Source of the DNA: Catenulispora sp. GP43
Lineage (GTDB): Bacteria; Actinomycetota; Actinomycetes; Streptomycetales; Catenulisporaceae
Assembly (NCBI RefSeq): GCF_041260665.1
Contig: NZ_JBGCCT010000044.1
Span: forward strand, 19,239 to 83,238
DNA: 64,000 nucleotides
Direction of reading: 5' to 3'
Position numbers and translations under genes: made by a program. The notes under the pieces are model-generated. The model worked only from the letters and a program-made list of their open reading frames with translations. It was not told the DNA's origin and did not search any database. Shown piece after piece: positions 37,160 through 45,511 of the stretch (its first letter is position 1; every line of letters starts with the position of its first letter).

Positions 37160-37681
37160 GTGAGGCATTCGGACAAGGAAAGCGACGACGCCGGCTTCGC
37201 GGAGTTCGTGGCCGCCAACACGGCCCGCCTGGTGCATCTGGCGGAGCTGCTGACCGGCAGCCCGCAGGACGCTCCCGACCTGGTGCAGTCGGCGCTGATC
37301 AAGGTGTATCCGCGCTGGTCGCGGATCGAGGCCGACGACCCCACCGGCTACCTCCGCCGCGTGATGATCAACCAGCAGAACGACTGGTGGCGGCGAAAGC
37401 GGCACAGGGAGGTCAGCCTGTCGGCCGGCGGGCTGCCGGACCGCGCGGCCGCCGGGGACCTGGCCGCGGAGCAGGCCCGGCGCGACGTCGTGCTCGGCGC
37501 GCTGTCCGGGCTGACCCGGCGCGAGCGGCAGGTGGTGGTGCTGCGGTTCTACTGCGACCTGACCGAGCCGGCCATCGCGGCCGAGGCCGGGATCGCGGTC
37601 GGGACCGTGAAGAGCACCTTGGCGCGGGCCCTGACCCGCCTGAGGGCCATGCCCGCGCTGGCGCTGGCGCGTGTCGACTGA
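37160..37681 (+). CDS. SigE-family ECF RNA polymerase sigma factor
   Basis: A 173-residue sigma factor with region 2 (AEFVAANTARLVHLAELLTG, APDLVQSALIKVYPRWSRI, TGYLRRVMINQQNDWWRRKR) and region 4 (LTRRERQVVVLRFYCDLTEP, AIAAEAGIAVGTVKSTLARA). The SigE-family type common in actinobacteria. GTG 37160 gives a typical length, though its ribosome site is weak; the frame stays open to TTG 37106. The next gene is a single-span membrane protein in the place of an anti-sigma factor. Confidence 0.9.
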   Translation: MRHSDKESDDAGFAEFVAANTARLVHLAELLTGSPQDAPDLVQSALIKVYPRWSRIEADDPTGYLRRVMINQQNDWWRRKRHREVSLSAGGLPDRAAAGDLAAEQARRDVVLGALSGLTRRERQVVVLRFYCDLTEPAIAAEAGIAVGTVKSTLARALTRLRAMPALALARVD

Positions 37682-37732
37682 CACGGCGGCGCGAAGCGGC
37701 GGGTACCGATTGATGAGGAAGGAGAATCAGGA

Positions 37733-38545
37733 ATGGAAGACGGTTTCGAGGAACACCTCACCGGGCTGATGGACTACCGGACCGAGCCGTCGGCGCCGGT
37801 GTCGGTGGCCGGGGTGCGGGCCGGGGCCCGCCGGCGCGCCCGGATGCGGACGGCCGGCGCGGCCGGCAGCGCGCTGGCCGTCGTGGCGGTCGGGGTGGGG
37901 GTCGCGGCGCTCACCGGTTCGGGCGGGCACGGGGCCGCGGCCGGTCCGGGGCTGTCGGCCGGGGCCGGGGGCGGGGTGACGCCGGCGGCGGTGTCCAGCC
38001 CGCCGAGTACGAGCCCGAGCCCGGGCACGGCCACGAGCGCGAGCCCGACCGGGTCGCAGCCCGGGACGACGGTCCGGGTGGCATCGGGGACGACGATCGC
38101 GGTGACGGACGGCTTCTCGGTCCGGGTGACCGACACCGAGGCCTGCTACACCGCATCTCGGCAGTTCTCGGGCCTTCCGGCCGCCATCCCGGACTCGCCG
38201 GGCTGCCTCAGCACCTTCGACCCGGCCCTCAGGCGGGGGCCCGGCGCCCCGGCCGATCTCAGCGTGGTGACGATTCCCCGGGGCGGAGGGCTCATGGCGA
38301 TGTTCCAGGGCCCTGAGATCCCGGTGCGTGCCGAAGTCCTGATGCTCGGCAAGCGGTATCCCGCGACGCTGGTCTCGACACCGGGGATGAAGGACTGGAT
38401 CGCGCTGTACGCGCTCCTGCCGCCCGAGCCGGCGGACATGACCGGTTCCCCGGGCCTCGTGGCCTACGACGCGTCCGGCAAGGTGCTCGCCCAGCACGCG
38501 GACAGGGAGACCCCGATCCCCACCAAGTCCGGCAACGGCAAGTAG
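37733..38545 (+). CDS. Single-pass membrane protein, possible anti-sigma partner
   Basis: A 270-residue protein: a 30-residue cytoplasmic N-terminus (MEDGFEEHLTGLMDYRTEP), basic RRRARMRTAG, a transmembrane span AGSALAVVAVGVGVAALTG (46-64), a Ser/Pro/Thr-rich extracytoplasmic linker, then a globular region of about 150 residues with two Cys (ACYTA, GCLSTF). There is no zinc anti-sigma HxxxCxxC motif. Its place 51 bp after a SigE-type sigma gene and the layout make it a candidate regulator of that sigma factor; this is positional inference. GAAGGAGAA precedes the ATG. Confidence 0.65.
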   Translation: MEDGFEEHLTGLMDYRTEPSAPVSVAGVRAGARRRARMRTAGAAGSALAVVAVGVGVAALTGSGGHGAAAGPGLSAGAGGGVTPAAVSSPPSTSPSPGTATSASPTGSQPGTTVRVASGTTIAVTDGFSVRVTDTEACYTASRQFSGLPAAIPDSPGCLSTFDPALRRGPGAPADLSVVTIPRGGGLMAMFQGPEIPVRAEVLMLGKRYPATLVSTPGMKDWIALYALLPPEPADMTGSPGLVAYDASGKVLAQHADRETPIPTKSGNGK

Positions 38546-38570
38546 CTCCGCCGGACGTTCGGGGACAGCG

Positions 38571-38603
38571 GGCCGCCGGGATCATCCAAGGATCCCGGCG
38601 GCC
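38571..38603 (+). terminator. Perfect hairpin after the sigma/partner operon
   Basis: 13-bp perfect arms GGCCGCCGGGATC (38571-38583) and GATCCCGGCGGCC (38591-38603), 7-nt loop, followed by CTCCTTTGTT. It lies 25 bp after the partner gene stop. Confidence 0.9.
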
Positions 38604-38614
38604 CTCCTTTGTTC

Positions 38615-38652
38615 AGGCTGGACTGCGCACCCATGGTTGCGAAGTCCAGCCT
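38615..38652. promoter_or_regulatory. Long inverted repeat upstream of the MarR gene
   Basis: AGGCTGGACT (38615-38624) and AGTCCAGCCT (38643-38652) are perfect complements, with an inner pair CGCA/TGCG in the 18-bp spacer. A TATCTA -10-like sequence follows at 38656. It fits an autoregulatory MarR operator. Confidence 0.65.
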
Positions 38653-38672
38653 TTCTATCTATCGTGGGGGCC

Positions 38673-39137
38673 GTGCCCGAGCCTGCCGACGACCTTCATG
38701 ACGACCTTCATGGCGAGGCGCTGCGCGCCGCCAGGGAGATCTTCGTCGTGGTCGGCCGCCTACGCCGCCGCCTCGGCGCGCTCCCCGGCGACGCCGGTCT
38801 GACGCCGGCGCAGGCCTCGGTGCTCACCCGACTGACCAAGGTGCCCTCCGCGACCGTCGGCGAGCTGGCCGGGGCCGAGCAGGTCTCCCACCAGGCGACG
38901 GTCAAAACCGTCGCGGCGCTGGAGCAGGCCGGCCTGGTCCGCCGCGACCCCGACCCCACCGACGGCCGCCGCCAGCTCATCAGCCTCACCGAGACCGGCC
39001 GGACGCGTGCGTACGGCGCGCGTCAGGCGCGGCAGGAGTGGATGGCCCGCGCGCTGGTCGAGCACGGCACCCCGGAGGAGATCCGCGCCGTCCTCATCGC
39101 GGCCGAACTGCTCGGCAAGGTCTCCGACACCCCCTGA
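38673..39137 (+). CDS. MarR-family transcriptional regulator
   Basis: A 154-residue winged-helix regulator: AAREIFVVVGRLRRRLGALP, GLTPAQASVLTRL, ATVGELAGAEQVSHQATVKT (recognition helix), AGLVRRDPDPTDGRRQLISL (wing). The dimer helices lie at both ends. Probable regulator of itself and the isochorismatase-like hydrolase starting 23 bp after its stop. GTG 38673 was chosen; GTG 38664 is in frame too. Confidence 0.9.
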   Translation: MPEPADDLHDDLHGEALRAAREIFVVVGRLRRRLGALPGDAGLTPAQASVLTRLTKVPSATVGELAGAEQVSHQATVKTVAALEQAGLVRRDPDPTDGRRQLISLTETGRTRAYGARQARQEWMARALVEHGTPEEIRAVLIAAELLGKVSDTP

Positions 39138-39160
39138 AGTCCCCAAGGAAAGGCACTCCC

Positions 39161-39742
39161 GTGGCCATCACCACCATCGACCCGAAGACCGCGCTGGTCG
39201 TCATCGACCTGCAGAACGGCATCACCGCCATGCCCGGCGCGCCGGTCCCGACCTCCGACGTCATCAAGAACTCCGTGGAGCTGGCGCAGGCCTTCCGCGA
39301 GCGCGGCCTGCCGGTCGTGCTGGTCAACGTCACCTTCGCCGCGGACGGCGCGGACGGCCTGCCCGGGCGCACCGACCAGGGCGCGGCCGGCCGGCAGTTC
39401 CCCGAGGGCTGGGACCGGATCATCGCCGACCTCGACGGCCACGACGCCGACATCCGGGTCACCAAGCGCAACTGGTCCGCCTTCTACGGCACCGACCTCG
39501 ACCTGCACCTGCGCCGCCGCGGCGTCACGCAGATCGTCCTGACCGGCATCGCGACCAGCATCGGCGTGGAGTCCACGGCGCGCTTCGCGCACGAGCACGG
39601 CTACCACGTCACGATCGCCACAGACGCGGTCACCGACGCCGCCGCCGACGCGCACCAGAACAGCGTGGAGCGCATCTTCCCGCGCCTGGCCGAGAACGGG
39701 ACCACGGCGGAGATCCTCGCCGCGCTGCCGGCCGCCGGCTGA
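39161..39742 (+). CDS. Isochorismatase-family hydrolase
   Basis: A 193-residue cysteine-hydrolase-fold protein. ALVVIDLQNGI supplies the catalytic Asp, VTKRNWSAFYGTDLD the Lys, and TGIATSIGVESTARFAHEHG the nucleophile loop. At the usual Cys position a Gly is present (SIGVEST), as in true isochorismatases such as EntB and many related proteins, so a nicotinamidase-type mechanism is unlikely. The natural substrate is unknown. GTG 39161 follows AAGGAAAGG. Probably co-transcribed with the MarR regulator. Confidence 0.88.
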   Translation: MAITTIDPKTALVVIDLQNGITAMPGAPVPTSDVIKNSVELAQAFRERGLPVVLVNVTFAADGADGLPGRTDQGAAGRQFPEGWDRIIADLDGHDADIRVTKRNWSAFYGTDLDLHLRRRGVTQIVLTGIATSIGVESTARFAHEHGYHVTIATDAVTDAAADAHQNSVERIFPRLAENGTTAEILAALPAAG

Positions 39743-39839
39743 GCAATGTGCGCCGCTCCCGTCACCTCGCCCAGAATGAGAACGAGAGGTGACGGGAGTT
39801 CTGTGCGACGGCCTCGGCGGACTGGAGGAGGCGGCGGCG

Positions 39840-40496
39840 ATGAGCGGCAGGATCAAGCACCCGATCTTCGCTCGGATCTATGCGAAGTGCGCCGGTCCCT
39901 GCCTGGAGAGGGCCGGCATCGGCGTGCACCGGGACCGGCTGCTGGCCGGGCTGAGCGGTGAGGTCGTCGAGGTCGGCGCGGGCAACGGCCTGAACTTCAC
40001 GCGCTATCCGGGGACGGTGCGGCACGTGGCCGCCGTCGAGCCGGAGCCGGACCTGCGCGCGCTGGCCGAGCAGGCGGCGCGCTCCGCGTCCGTGCCGGTG
40101 GAGGTAGTCGAGGGCCGCGCCGAGGCGCTGCCGTTCCCCGACGAGTCCTTCGACGCGGCGGTGGCGTGCCTGGTGCTGTGTTCGGTGACGGACCAGAGCG
40201 TCGCGCTCGCCGAGATCAGCAGGGTGCTGCGACCCGGCGGCACGCTGCGCTTCTTCGAGCACGTCCGGAGCGACTTCGCCGGCATGCGCGGCGTGCAGCG
40301 CGCCCTGGACGCCACGATCTGGCCGCTGGCCGCCGGCGGCTGCCACACCGCCCGCGACACCGGCACCGCGATCGCCGCCGCCGGCTTCGCCGTCACCGAG
40401 CTGGACTGCTTCGAGTTCCCCCGGACCCGGATCCCGTTGCCGATCCAGACGCACATCCTCGGCGCGGCGACCCGGCCGTCAGCCGACCGCGGCTAG
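39840..40496 (+). CDS. Class I SAM-dependent methyltransferase
   Basis: A 218-residue methyltransferase of the Methyltransf_11 (UbiE/phospholipid methyltransferase-like) group: GEVVEVGAGNGLNFTRYPGT is motif I, VAAVEPEPDLRALA motif post-I, RAEALPFPDESFDAAVACLV motif II, LRPGGTLRFFEHV motif III. It often acts on small lipophilic substrates, unknown here. ATG 39840 follows GGAGGAGG. Its last 18 bp overlap the convergent MFS gene. Confidence 0.9.
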   Translation: MSGRIKHPIFARIYAKCAGPCLERAGIGVHRDRLLAGLSGEVVEVGAGNGLNFTRYPGTVRHVAAVEPEPDLRALAEQAARSASVPVEVVEGRAEALPFPDESFDAAVACLVLCSVTDQSVALAEISRVLRPGGTLRFFEHVRSDFAGMRGVQRALDATIWPLAAGGCHTARDTGTAIAAAGFAVTELDCFEFPRTRIPLPIQTHILGAATRPSADRG

Positions 40497-41714
40497 CGCC
40501 TCCTCGGGAGCCTCGGTCGGCGCCGCCCGCCGCGTGAACAGCGACACCAGCACCGAGCCGGCGGTCAGCACGACGCCGAACCATACCGCGCTGGAGACCC
40601 CCGACTGGTCCGCGAACACCCCGCCGACTAGCGCACCGAGCGCGATCGAGACGTTGAATCCCAGCGTATTGATGGACATCGCGGCCTCGAACCGGTCCGG
40701 CGCGCAGGCCAGCACCAGGTTGATCTGGCACAGGTTCGACGCGCCGAACGCCAGGCCCCACACCGCCGCCGCGACCAGCGCCCCGGCGCGCGAGTGGCCC
40801 AGGGCCAGCAGCGCCAGCAGCGACACCACGAGGGCCGCGCGGGCCACGAGGTAGGTGCCCCGCGGATTCCTCTTGACCAGCTGCTCGGCGCCGAAGTTCC
40901 CGATCGCGCCGCCGGCGCCGAACACCACCAGCAGACCGGTGATGAAGGCCGAGGAGGCGTGCGCGTTCTTCTCCATGAAGGGCCGGACGAAGGTGTACGC
41001 GCTGTAGTGCCCGAGCACGTACAGCACCACCGTGACCATCACCTGCCGCAACCGCACGTTGACCCGCGGCAGCTCGAAGACCTCGCGGACCGATACCGCG
41101 TTGTCCGAGGGCAGCGACGGGATGGTGAGGGCGACGGCCAGGAACACCAGGGCACTGAGACCGCTCCAGATCAGGAACGTCGTCCGCCAGCTGCTGATGC
41201 CGGCCAGGAACGTGCCCAGCGGGATGCCGACGACCGTCGCGATCGAGATGCCGGACAAGGCGATCGACGCCGCGCGGTTCGCGTGCCGCGCCGGCACCAG
41301 CCGCATCGCCATGCTCACGCCGATCGCCCAGAACGCGCCGTTGGCGAAGCCCATGATCAGGCGGATCGCCATGACCAGCGCGAAGTCCGGGGCGGCGGCG
41401 GTGACCAGGTTGCCCACCGCCAGGATCGCGAGCAGCGCGGTGAGCAGCAGGCGGCGGTTGACGTGCCGGGTCCAGGCGACGATGAACGGCACGCCCAGGC
41501 CGGAGGAAACGCCGTACAGGGTGACCATGAGCCCGGCGACGCCCAGCGCCACGTGCAGACTGGAGCTCATCGGGGTGAGCAGGCCGACCGGCATCATCTC
41601 GGTGGTGACGAAGGTGAACAGGCTGGCGGTGATGGCCGCGACGCCGAGCCAGGATCTGAGCGGCGAGCGCGCGCCGGGGTGGAGCTGCGAATCGACTGTG
41701 GACATGTCTTCCAT
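40479..41714 (-). CDS. MFS transporter, DHA1 (AraJ/CmlA-like) type
   Basis: A 411-residue 12-span transporter: FTFVTTEMMPVGLLTPMSSS at helix 1 and GVPFIVAWTRHVNRRLLLTA are DHA1 landmarks; SMAMRLVPARHANRAASIAL and GIPLGTFLAGISSWRTTF follow. Likely a sugar, arabinose-like or drug exporter. I chose ATG 41714; ATG 41705 is equally possible. It is divergent from a LysR gene with a 71-bp gap and is probably under its control. Confidence 0.9.
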   Translation of the reverse strand: MEDMSTVDSQLHPGARSPLRSWLGVAAITASLFTFVTTEMMPVGLLTPMSSSLHVALGVAGLMVTLYGVSSGLGVPFIVAWTRHVNRRLLLTALLAILAVGNLVTAAAPDFALVMAIRLIMGFANGAFWAIGVSMAMRLVPARHANRAASIALSGISIATVVGIPLGTFLAGISSWRTTFLIWSGLSALVFLAVALTIPSLPSDNAVSVREVFELPRVNVRLRQVMVTVVLYVLGHYSAYTFVRPFMEKNAHASSAFITGLLVVFGAGGAIGNFGAEQLVKRNPRGTYLVARAALVVSLLALLALGHSRAGALVAAAVWGLAFGASNLCQINLVLACAPDRFEAAMSINTLGFNVSIALGALVGGVFADQSGVSSAVWFGVVLTAGSVLVSLFTRRAAPTEAPEEALAAVG

Positions 41715-41763
41715 CTGAGCCGGTGCCGATTGATGAGTCCAACACATGTTTGTCACCACATCG

Positions 41764-41778
41764 ATCGTGATCCACGAT
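41764..41778. promoter_or_regulatory. Dyad in the LysR/MFS divergent region
   Basis: ATCGTG (41764-41769), ATC, CACGAT (41773-41778): a perfect dyad that overlaps the first of two possible LysR start codons (41777). It favours the second ATG at 41786 as the true start and is a candidate LysR autoregulatory site. Confidence 0.5.
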
Positions 41779-41785
41779 GGATGGC

Positions 41786-42661
41786 ATGGAGCTTCAGCAA
41801 CTGCGCTACGTCGTCGCCGTGGCCGAGACCACCAGCTTCACGCGAGCCGCCGAGCGGTGCCTGGTCGTGCAGTCCGCATTGAGCCACCAGATCGCACGGC
41901 TGGAGCGCGAACTGGGAGCGCGGCTCTTCGAGCGGACCAGCCGCCGGGTGAGCCTGACGCCGGCCGGCGCCGCCTTCCTCCCCGCCGCCCGGCAGTGCCT
42001 GGAGGCCGCCGACCGAGCCGCGGCCGAGGTGGCCGCCGCCGTCGGGGAGGTGCGCGGCCGACTCGCCGTCGGCCTGATCCCCACGGTCACCGCCGTCGAC
42101 ATCCCCGGCGCCCTGCGCGACTTCCACGAGCGCTACCCGCAGGTGCGCATCAGCCTGCGGGTCGGCGCCAGCGACGATCTCGTCGAGAAGGTGCGGGGCG
42201 GATCCCTGGACGTGGCCTTTTTGGGGCTCCCGGTGAGCGCGCAGCCGCAGGGCGTGGCCCTTCACGAGCTGGCGCGCGACGCCCTGGTCGCCGTCACGGC
42301 ACCGGATCACCCGCTGGCGACGCGGGACGCGGTGAGCCTGCGCGAGCTGGCGGCTGAGCCCTTCGTGGACCTGCCGGCCGGCACCGCGGGCCGCCTGCAG
42401 TCCGACGAGGCCTTCGAGGCGGCCGGGCTGACCCGCGACGTGGCCTACGAGGTGACCACCGCCGACTACACGGCGCGGCTCGTCGCGCCGGGCCTGGCGA
42501 TCGCGCTGCTGCCGGCCGCGTGGGCGCGGTCGCTGCACGGCGTGACGGTGGTCCCGGTGGTCGACGCGCCGCAGCGGGTGGAGTGCGCGATCTGGGGGCG
42601 CGAGACGCGGACGCCGGCGGCTGCGGCCTTCTTGGGGATCCTGGAGATTCCAGTGGAGTAG
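41786..42661 (+). CDS. LysR-family transcriptional regulator
   Basis: A 291-residue LysR protein: MELQQLRYVVAVAETTSFTR, AAERCLVVQSALSHQIARLE form the winged helix, and RGRLAVGLIPTVTAVDI begins the periplasmic-binding-like effector domain, ending with ALLPAAWARSL. The canonical MELQQLRY start supports ATG 41786 rather than 41777. Likely regulator of the divergent MFS transporter; the inducer is unknown. Confidence 0.92.
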   Translation: MELQQLRYVVAVAETTSFTRAAERCLVVQSALSHQIARLERELGARLFERTSRRVSLTPAGAAFLPAARQCLEAADRAAAEVAAAVGEVRGRLAVGLIPTVTAVDIPGALRDFHERYPQVRISLRVGASDDLVEKVRGGSLDVAFLGLPVSAQPQGVALHELARDALVAVTAPDHPLATRDAVSLRELAAEPFVDLPAGTAGRLQSDEAFEAAGLTRDVAYEVTTADYTARLVAPGLAIALLPAAWARSLHGVTVVPVVDAPQRVECAIWGRETRTPAAAAFLGILEIPVE

Positions 42662-42715
42662 GCACAGCTTCCGGTGGAGTAGCCGGGCATCCATGATCGA
42701 TCTTGGTCGGCTGAC

Positions 42716-43861
42716 TCACCGGCCCAGCGCGCGATCCAGGCCCGAGACGACGCGGTCGCGAGCGTCGGGCTCCAGGCGGTAGTAGACGTAGTAGCTGTGC
42801 CGCTCCGGGGCGATCCAACCGGACTTGTGCAGAACCTTGAGATGCTTCGACACCGCCGCCTCGGTGAGCCCGATCAGCCCGGCCAACTCCCGGGTCGAGC
42901 GGGACCGGCGGGCCAGCAGCTCCAGGATCTGCAGGCGGGTCGTGTCGCCCGCGCCGCGCAGCAGGGCCAGCAGGTCCTCGGCCGGGACCGGGGCCCGGCC
43001 CTGGCGGGCCATCCCGGCCAGTGCGTAGGCCAGGACGACGGTGGTGGTCTCGCTCCTGTCGCGCGCGCGGTCGCGGTGCACGGCGACCGCGAGTTCGGGC
43101 CACATGAAGTGGGACGGCACGAGCAGCACCCGGTCGCCCCCGGACAGCGTGACATTGAGCGGATCGGCCACGCCGCGCGCGCCCGGCGGCCGGATGGTGA
43201 CGCTGCCGTCGTCGGCCGCGGTGATGTGCTCGGAGAAGCCGGCCAGCATCGTGGCCGGCCCGAGGCGCGACAGGGTCTGGAAGCGGCGTTCGATCTCGGC
43301 GTGCAGGTGGGTTTCCAGGCCCGGCCAATCGGCGGCGAGGCAGGCGTCCCAGTAGGCGGCCAGGAAGTCGGCGAAGCGCTCGCGGAGGCCGTCCGGGTCG
43401 GATATCAGCTCCCTGATGACATCGGCCGAGGCCGGGTGGACCTGCTCGATCTGGTCGGCGGCGCGCTGCCGCGCCTCGGTGTCCCCGCGGAACCGCTCGA
43501 ATGGCATCCGCCTGGCCCGGCCGCGATACGTGAGCGCCGCGTGCACCATCTGCTCGGCGAACTGCTCGACCGGCGCTTTGCGGAGGAGATCCAGATCGTC
43601 CGGCCACGTGTTCACCTCTCCGGGTGGCCAGATCTCGGGGAGCACCAGCGGACGCTCGGCGAACCAGAACCGGAAGGCGTCCAGGTCGGCCTTCAACCGC
43701 GCGTCGAGCCGTGCGCGCGTCTCCAGGACCCAGGAGATGTGGAGCGGGTGCCGCTTCACGGCGGCGAGCACGTGCAGGCTGCGCAACGCCTCGGATCCGG
43801 GCGAGCTGCCGAACTCGAAGCGGTCGGTGTCCTGCTGCCCCAAGACCAGCCGCACGGTCAT
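42716..43861 (-). CDS. ArsR-type winged-helix regulator with DUF5937-like N-terminal domain
   Basis: A 381-residue protein. The first 290 residues are a DUF5937-like region (TVRLVLGQQDTDRFEFGSSP, GSEALRSLHVLAAVKRHPLH, FAAYWDACLAADWP); the C-terminal 90 are an ArsR winged helix (GAGDTTRLQILELLARRSRS, TRELAGLIGLTEAAVSKHLK). ATG 43861 has GGAGGGAG upstream. It diverges from a beta-lactamase-fold serine hydrolase, and a perfect palindrome between them is its likely operator. The effector is unknown. Confidence 0.85.
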   Translation of the reverse strand: MTVRLVLGQQDTDRFEFGSSPGSEALRSLHVLAAVKRHPLHISWVLETRARLDARLKADLDAFRFWFAERPLVLPEIWPPGEVNTWPDDLDLLRKAPVEQFAEQMVHAALTYRGRARRMPFERFRGDTEARQRAADQIEQVHPASADVIRELISDPDGLRERFADFLAAYWDACLAADWPGLETHLHAEIERRFQTLSRLGPATMLAGFSEHITAADDGSVTIRPPGARGVADPLNVTLSGGDRVLLVPSHFMWPELAVAVHRDRARDRSETTTVVLAYALAGMARQGRAPVPAEDLLALLRGAGDTTRLQILELLARRSRSTRELAGLIGLTEAAVSKHLKVLHKSGWIAPERHSYYVYYRLEPDARDRVVSGLDRALGR

Positions 43862-43882
43862 TCGCGGACTCCCTCCTGGCAG

Positions 43883-43908
43883 ACCGATCAACTCTGCGGT
43901 TGATCGGT
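43883..43908. promoter_or_regulatory. Perfect 10-bp palindromic operator
   Basis: ACCGATCAAC (43883-43892), TCTGCG, GTTGATCGGT (43899-43908): 26 bp with perfect arms, 22 bp from the regulator start and 61 bp from the serine hydrolase start. Very probably bound by the ArsR-type regulator. Confidence 0.75.
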
Positions 43909-43968
43909 CGATCGGGCCTGATGCGCGCTCTTACGGTCGGCATCAGTATCCGGAGAAAGGGAGCTGTT

Positions 43969-45105
43969 ATGTCTTTGAATCGGTCTTTGAATCGGTCTTT
44001 GAACCGCCGATCGTTCCTGAGCGGGGTGGCCGCTGTGTCCACCTCCTTCACCGTCGCCGGTTGCGCGAAGAGCCCGGCGAAGCCGCACGCCACCGATTGG
44101 TCGTCCTTCGAGGACTCCTTGCGCCGACAGGCGGCTCAAGGATCGTTCTCCGGAGTGGTCCACGCCGAACGGAACGGCAGTGTGCTGCTGGACGCCGCCT
44201 TCGGCATGGCCGACCGCACGCGGGGCATCGCCAACACCCCGAGCACGAAGTTCTGCGCCGCCTCCATGGGCAAGATGTTCACAGCCGTGGCGATCGGGCA
44301 ACTCGTGAGCGCCGGCAAGGTGGCCTTCGCCGACACCGTCGACAGGCACGTGCCGGGGTTCCCGCCCGAGATCGCCGAACACGTGACCGTGGCCCAGTTG
44401 CTGACCCACACCTCCGGCATGGGAGACGTGCTCCAGCATTCCGGGCCCACCCCGCCACCGGACACCCTTGCCGCGCAGATCGCCCAGATCGCGAAGACCC
44501 CTCTGTCCTTCGCCCCCGGCAGCGGTTACGCCTACAGCAATTCGGGATTCATCGTCCTCGGTGCGGTCGTCGAGCACGCTTCCGGTGCCGAGTATCCGAG
44601 CTATGTGCACGACCATGTCTTCACCCCGGCAGGCATGTCAAACACCGAAGTCCGCGTCTACCGCCCCGCTGATGTTCAGGGTATGGCCCACGGCTACGCG
44701 TTCATCGACGAATCCGGCCGCCCCACCACGCCCCGCGACAACTCCGGCGACATACAGATCGGCAACCCTTCAGGCGGCGCCATCTCCACCGCCGCCGACC
44801 TGACGCGCTTCGCCAGAGCCCTGACCGCGCACCGCCTTCTCGACCCCGCCATGACCGCGACCATGACCACCGGCAAGGTGCCCCTGCATCGGCCCGGGGG
44901 TCCGGCCCAGGACGCCTACGCCTACGGTTTCGAGGACGAGCGCATCAACGGCGTCCGCGTCATCGGCCACAACGGCGGGACCCCCGGGTACGAAGGCCAG
45001 CTCGACATCTACCCGGACACCGGGGCCACGGTCGTGATCCTGACCAACCAGGACCGGGTCCTCGTGCCCGCGATCCAGCGTTCGGAGACGATGCTGACGG
45101 GCTGA
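43969..45105 (+). CDS. Secreted serine hydrolase, beta-lactamase class C/DD-peptidase fold
   Basis: A 378-residue exported protein. The N-terminus SLNRSLNRSLNRRSFLSG carries a twin-arginine pair, and a lipobox TVAGC follows, so export by Tat with lipid anchoring is likely. The S-x-x-K nucleophile is in CAASMGKMF, the tyrosine in YAYSNSGF (YSN), and HNGGTPG stands for the third motif (KTG equivalent). Relatives are esterases, D-aminopeptidases or penicillin-binding-like proteins. AAGGGAG precedes ATG 43969. The divergent ArsR-type regulator probably controls it. Confidence 0.88.
   Translation: MSLNRSLNRSLNRRSFLSGVAAVSTSFTVAGCAKSPAKPHATDWSSFEDSLRRQAAQGSFSGVVHAERNGSVLLDAAFGMADRTRGIANTPSTKFCAASMGKMFTAVAIGQLVSAGKVAFADTVDRHVPGFPPEIAEHVTVAQLLTHTSGMGDVLQHSGPTPPPDTLAAQIAQIAKTPLSFAPGSGYAYSNSGFIVLGAVVEHASGAEYPSYVHDHVFTPAGMSNTEVRVYRPADVQGMAHGYAFIDESGRPTTPRDNSGDIQIGNPSGGAISTAADLTRFARALTAHRLLDPAMTATMTTGKVPLHRPGGPAQDAYAYGFEDERINGVRVIGHNGGTPGYEGQLDIYPDTGATVVILTNQDRVLVPAIQRSETMLTG
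43972..44007 (+). repeat. 12-bp tandem repeat in the export-signal coding region
   Basis: Three consecutive 12-bp units directly after the start codon: 43972-43983 and 43984-43995 are identical, 43996-44007 differs at two bases. They encode SLNR three times, in front of the twin-arginine motif, and changes in copy number would keep the frame. Confidence 0.85.
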
Positions 45106-45166
45106 GGTGACAAATCTCTGATCGAACCCCTCACCACCGGGCCGCGCTATACCCCAGGATGGAGGT

Positions 45167-45490
45167 GTGAGCGGGAAATACGATCGCCTGGCCGCGATGA
45201 TCGTCAAGGCCCGGGAGGCGAGGGGCTGGAGCCAGTCCGACCTCGCCAATCTGGCGTACGTCACCGAAGTCGTGATCGCGCGCGTCGAGGCCGGCAATCC
45301 GCCCAACACGGTGGCGCTGAAGGCGGTCGAGCAGGCGCTGGGCTGGCTGCCCGGCATCTTCGACCTGGTCCTGGGCCAGGACGCGGACCCGGACGGGGAC
45401 CTCGCCGTCGACGGCGACGACGAGGATGAGGACGACGGGTCGGGGGAGCTGCGCGAGCTCACCGTGGACAGCAGCATCGACTGGGCCTGA
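45167..45490 (+). CDS. Helix-turn-helix (XRE-like) protein with acidic tail
   Basis: A 107-residue protein. Residues 6-65 are an XRE-type HTH (LAAMIVKAREARGWSQSDLA, NLAYVTEVVIARVEAGNPPN); the last 40 residues are acidic (DADPDGDLAVDGDDEDEDDG). A small DNA-binding regulator, target unknown. GTG 45167 has GGAGGT upstream. It converges on the DUF2264 gene with a 21-bp gap. Confidence 0.85.
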   Translation: MSGKYDRLAAMIVKAREARGWSQSDLANLAYVTEVVIARVEAGNPPNTVALKAVEQALGWLPGIFDLVLGQDADPDGDLAVDGDDEDEDDGSGELRELTVDSSIDWA

Positions 45491-45511
45491 CAAGCGTGTC
45501 GCCGGCCGCGC

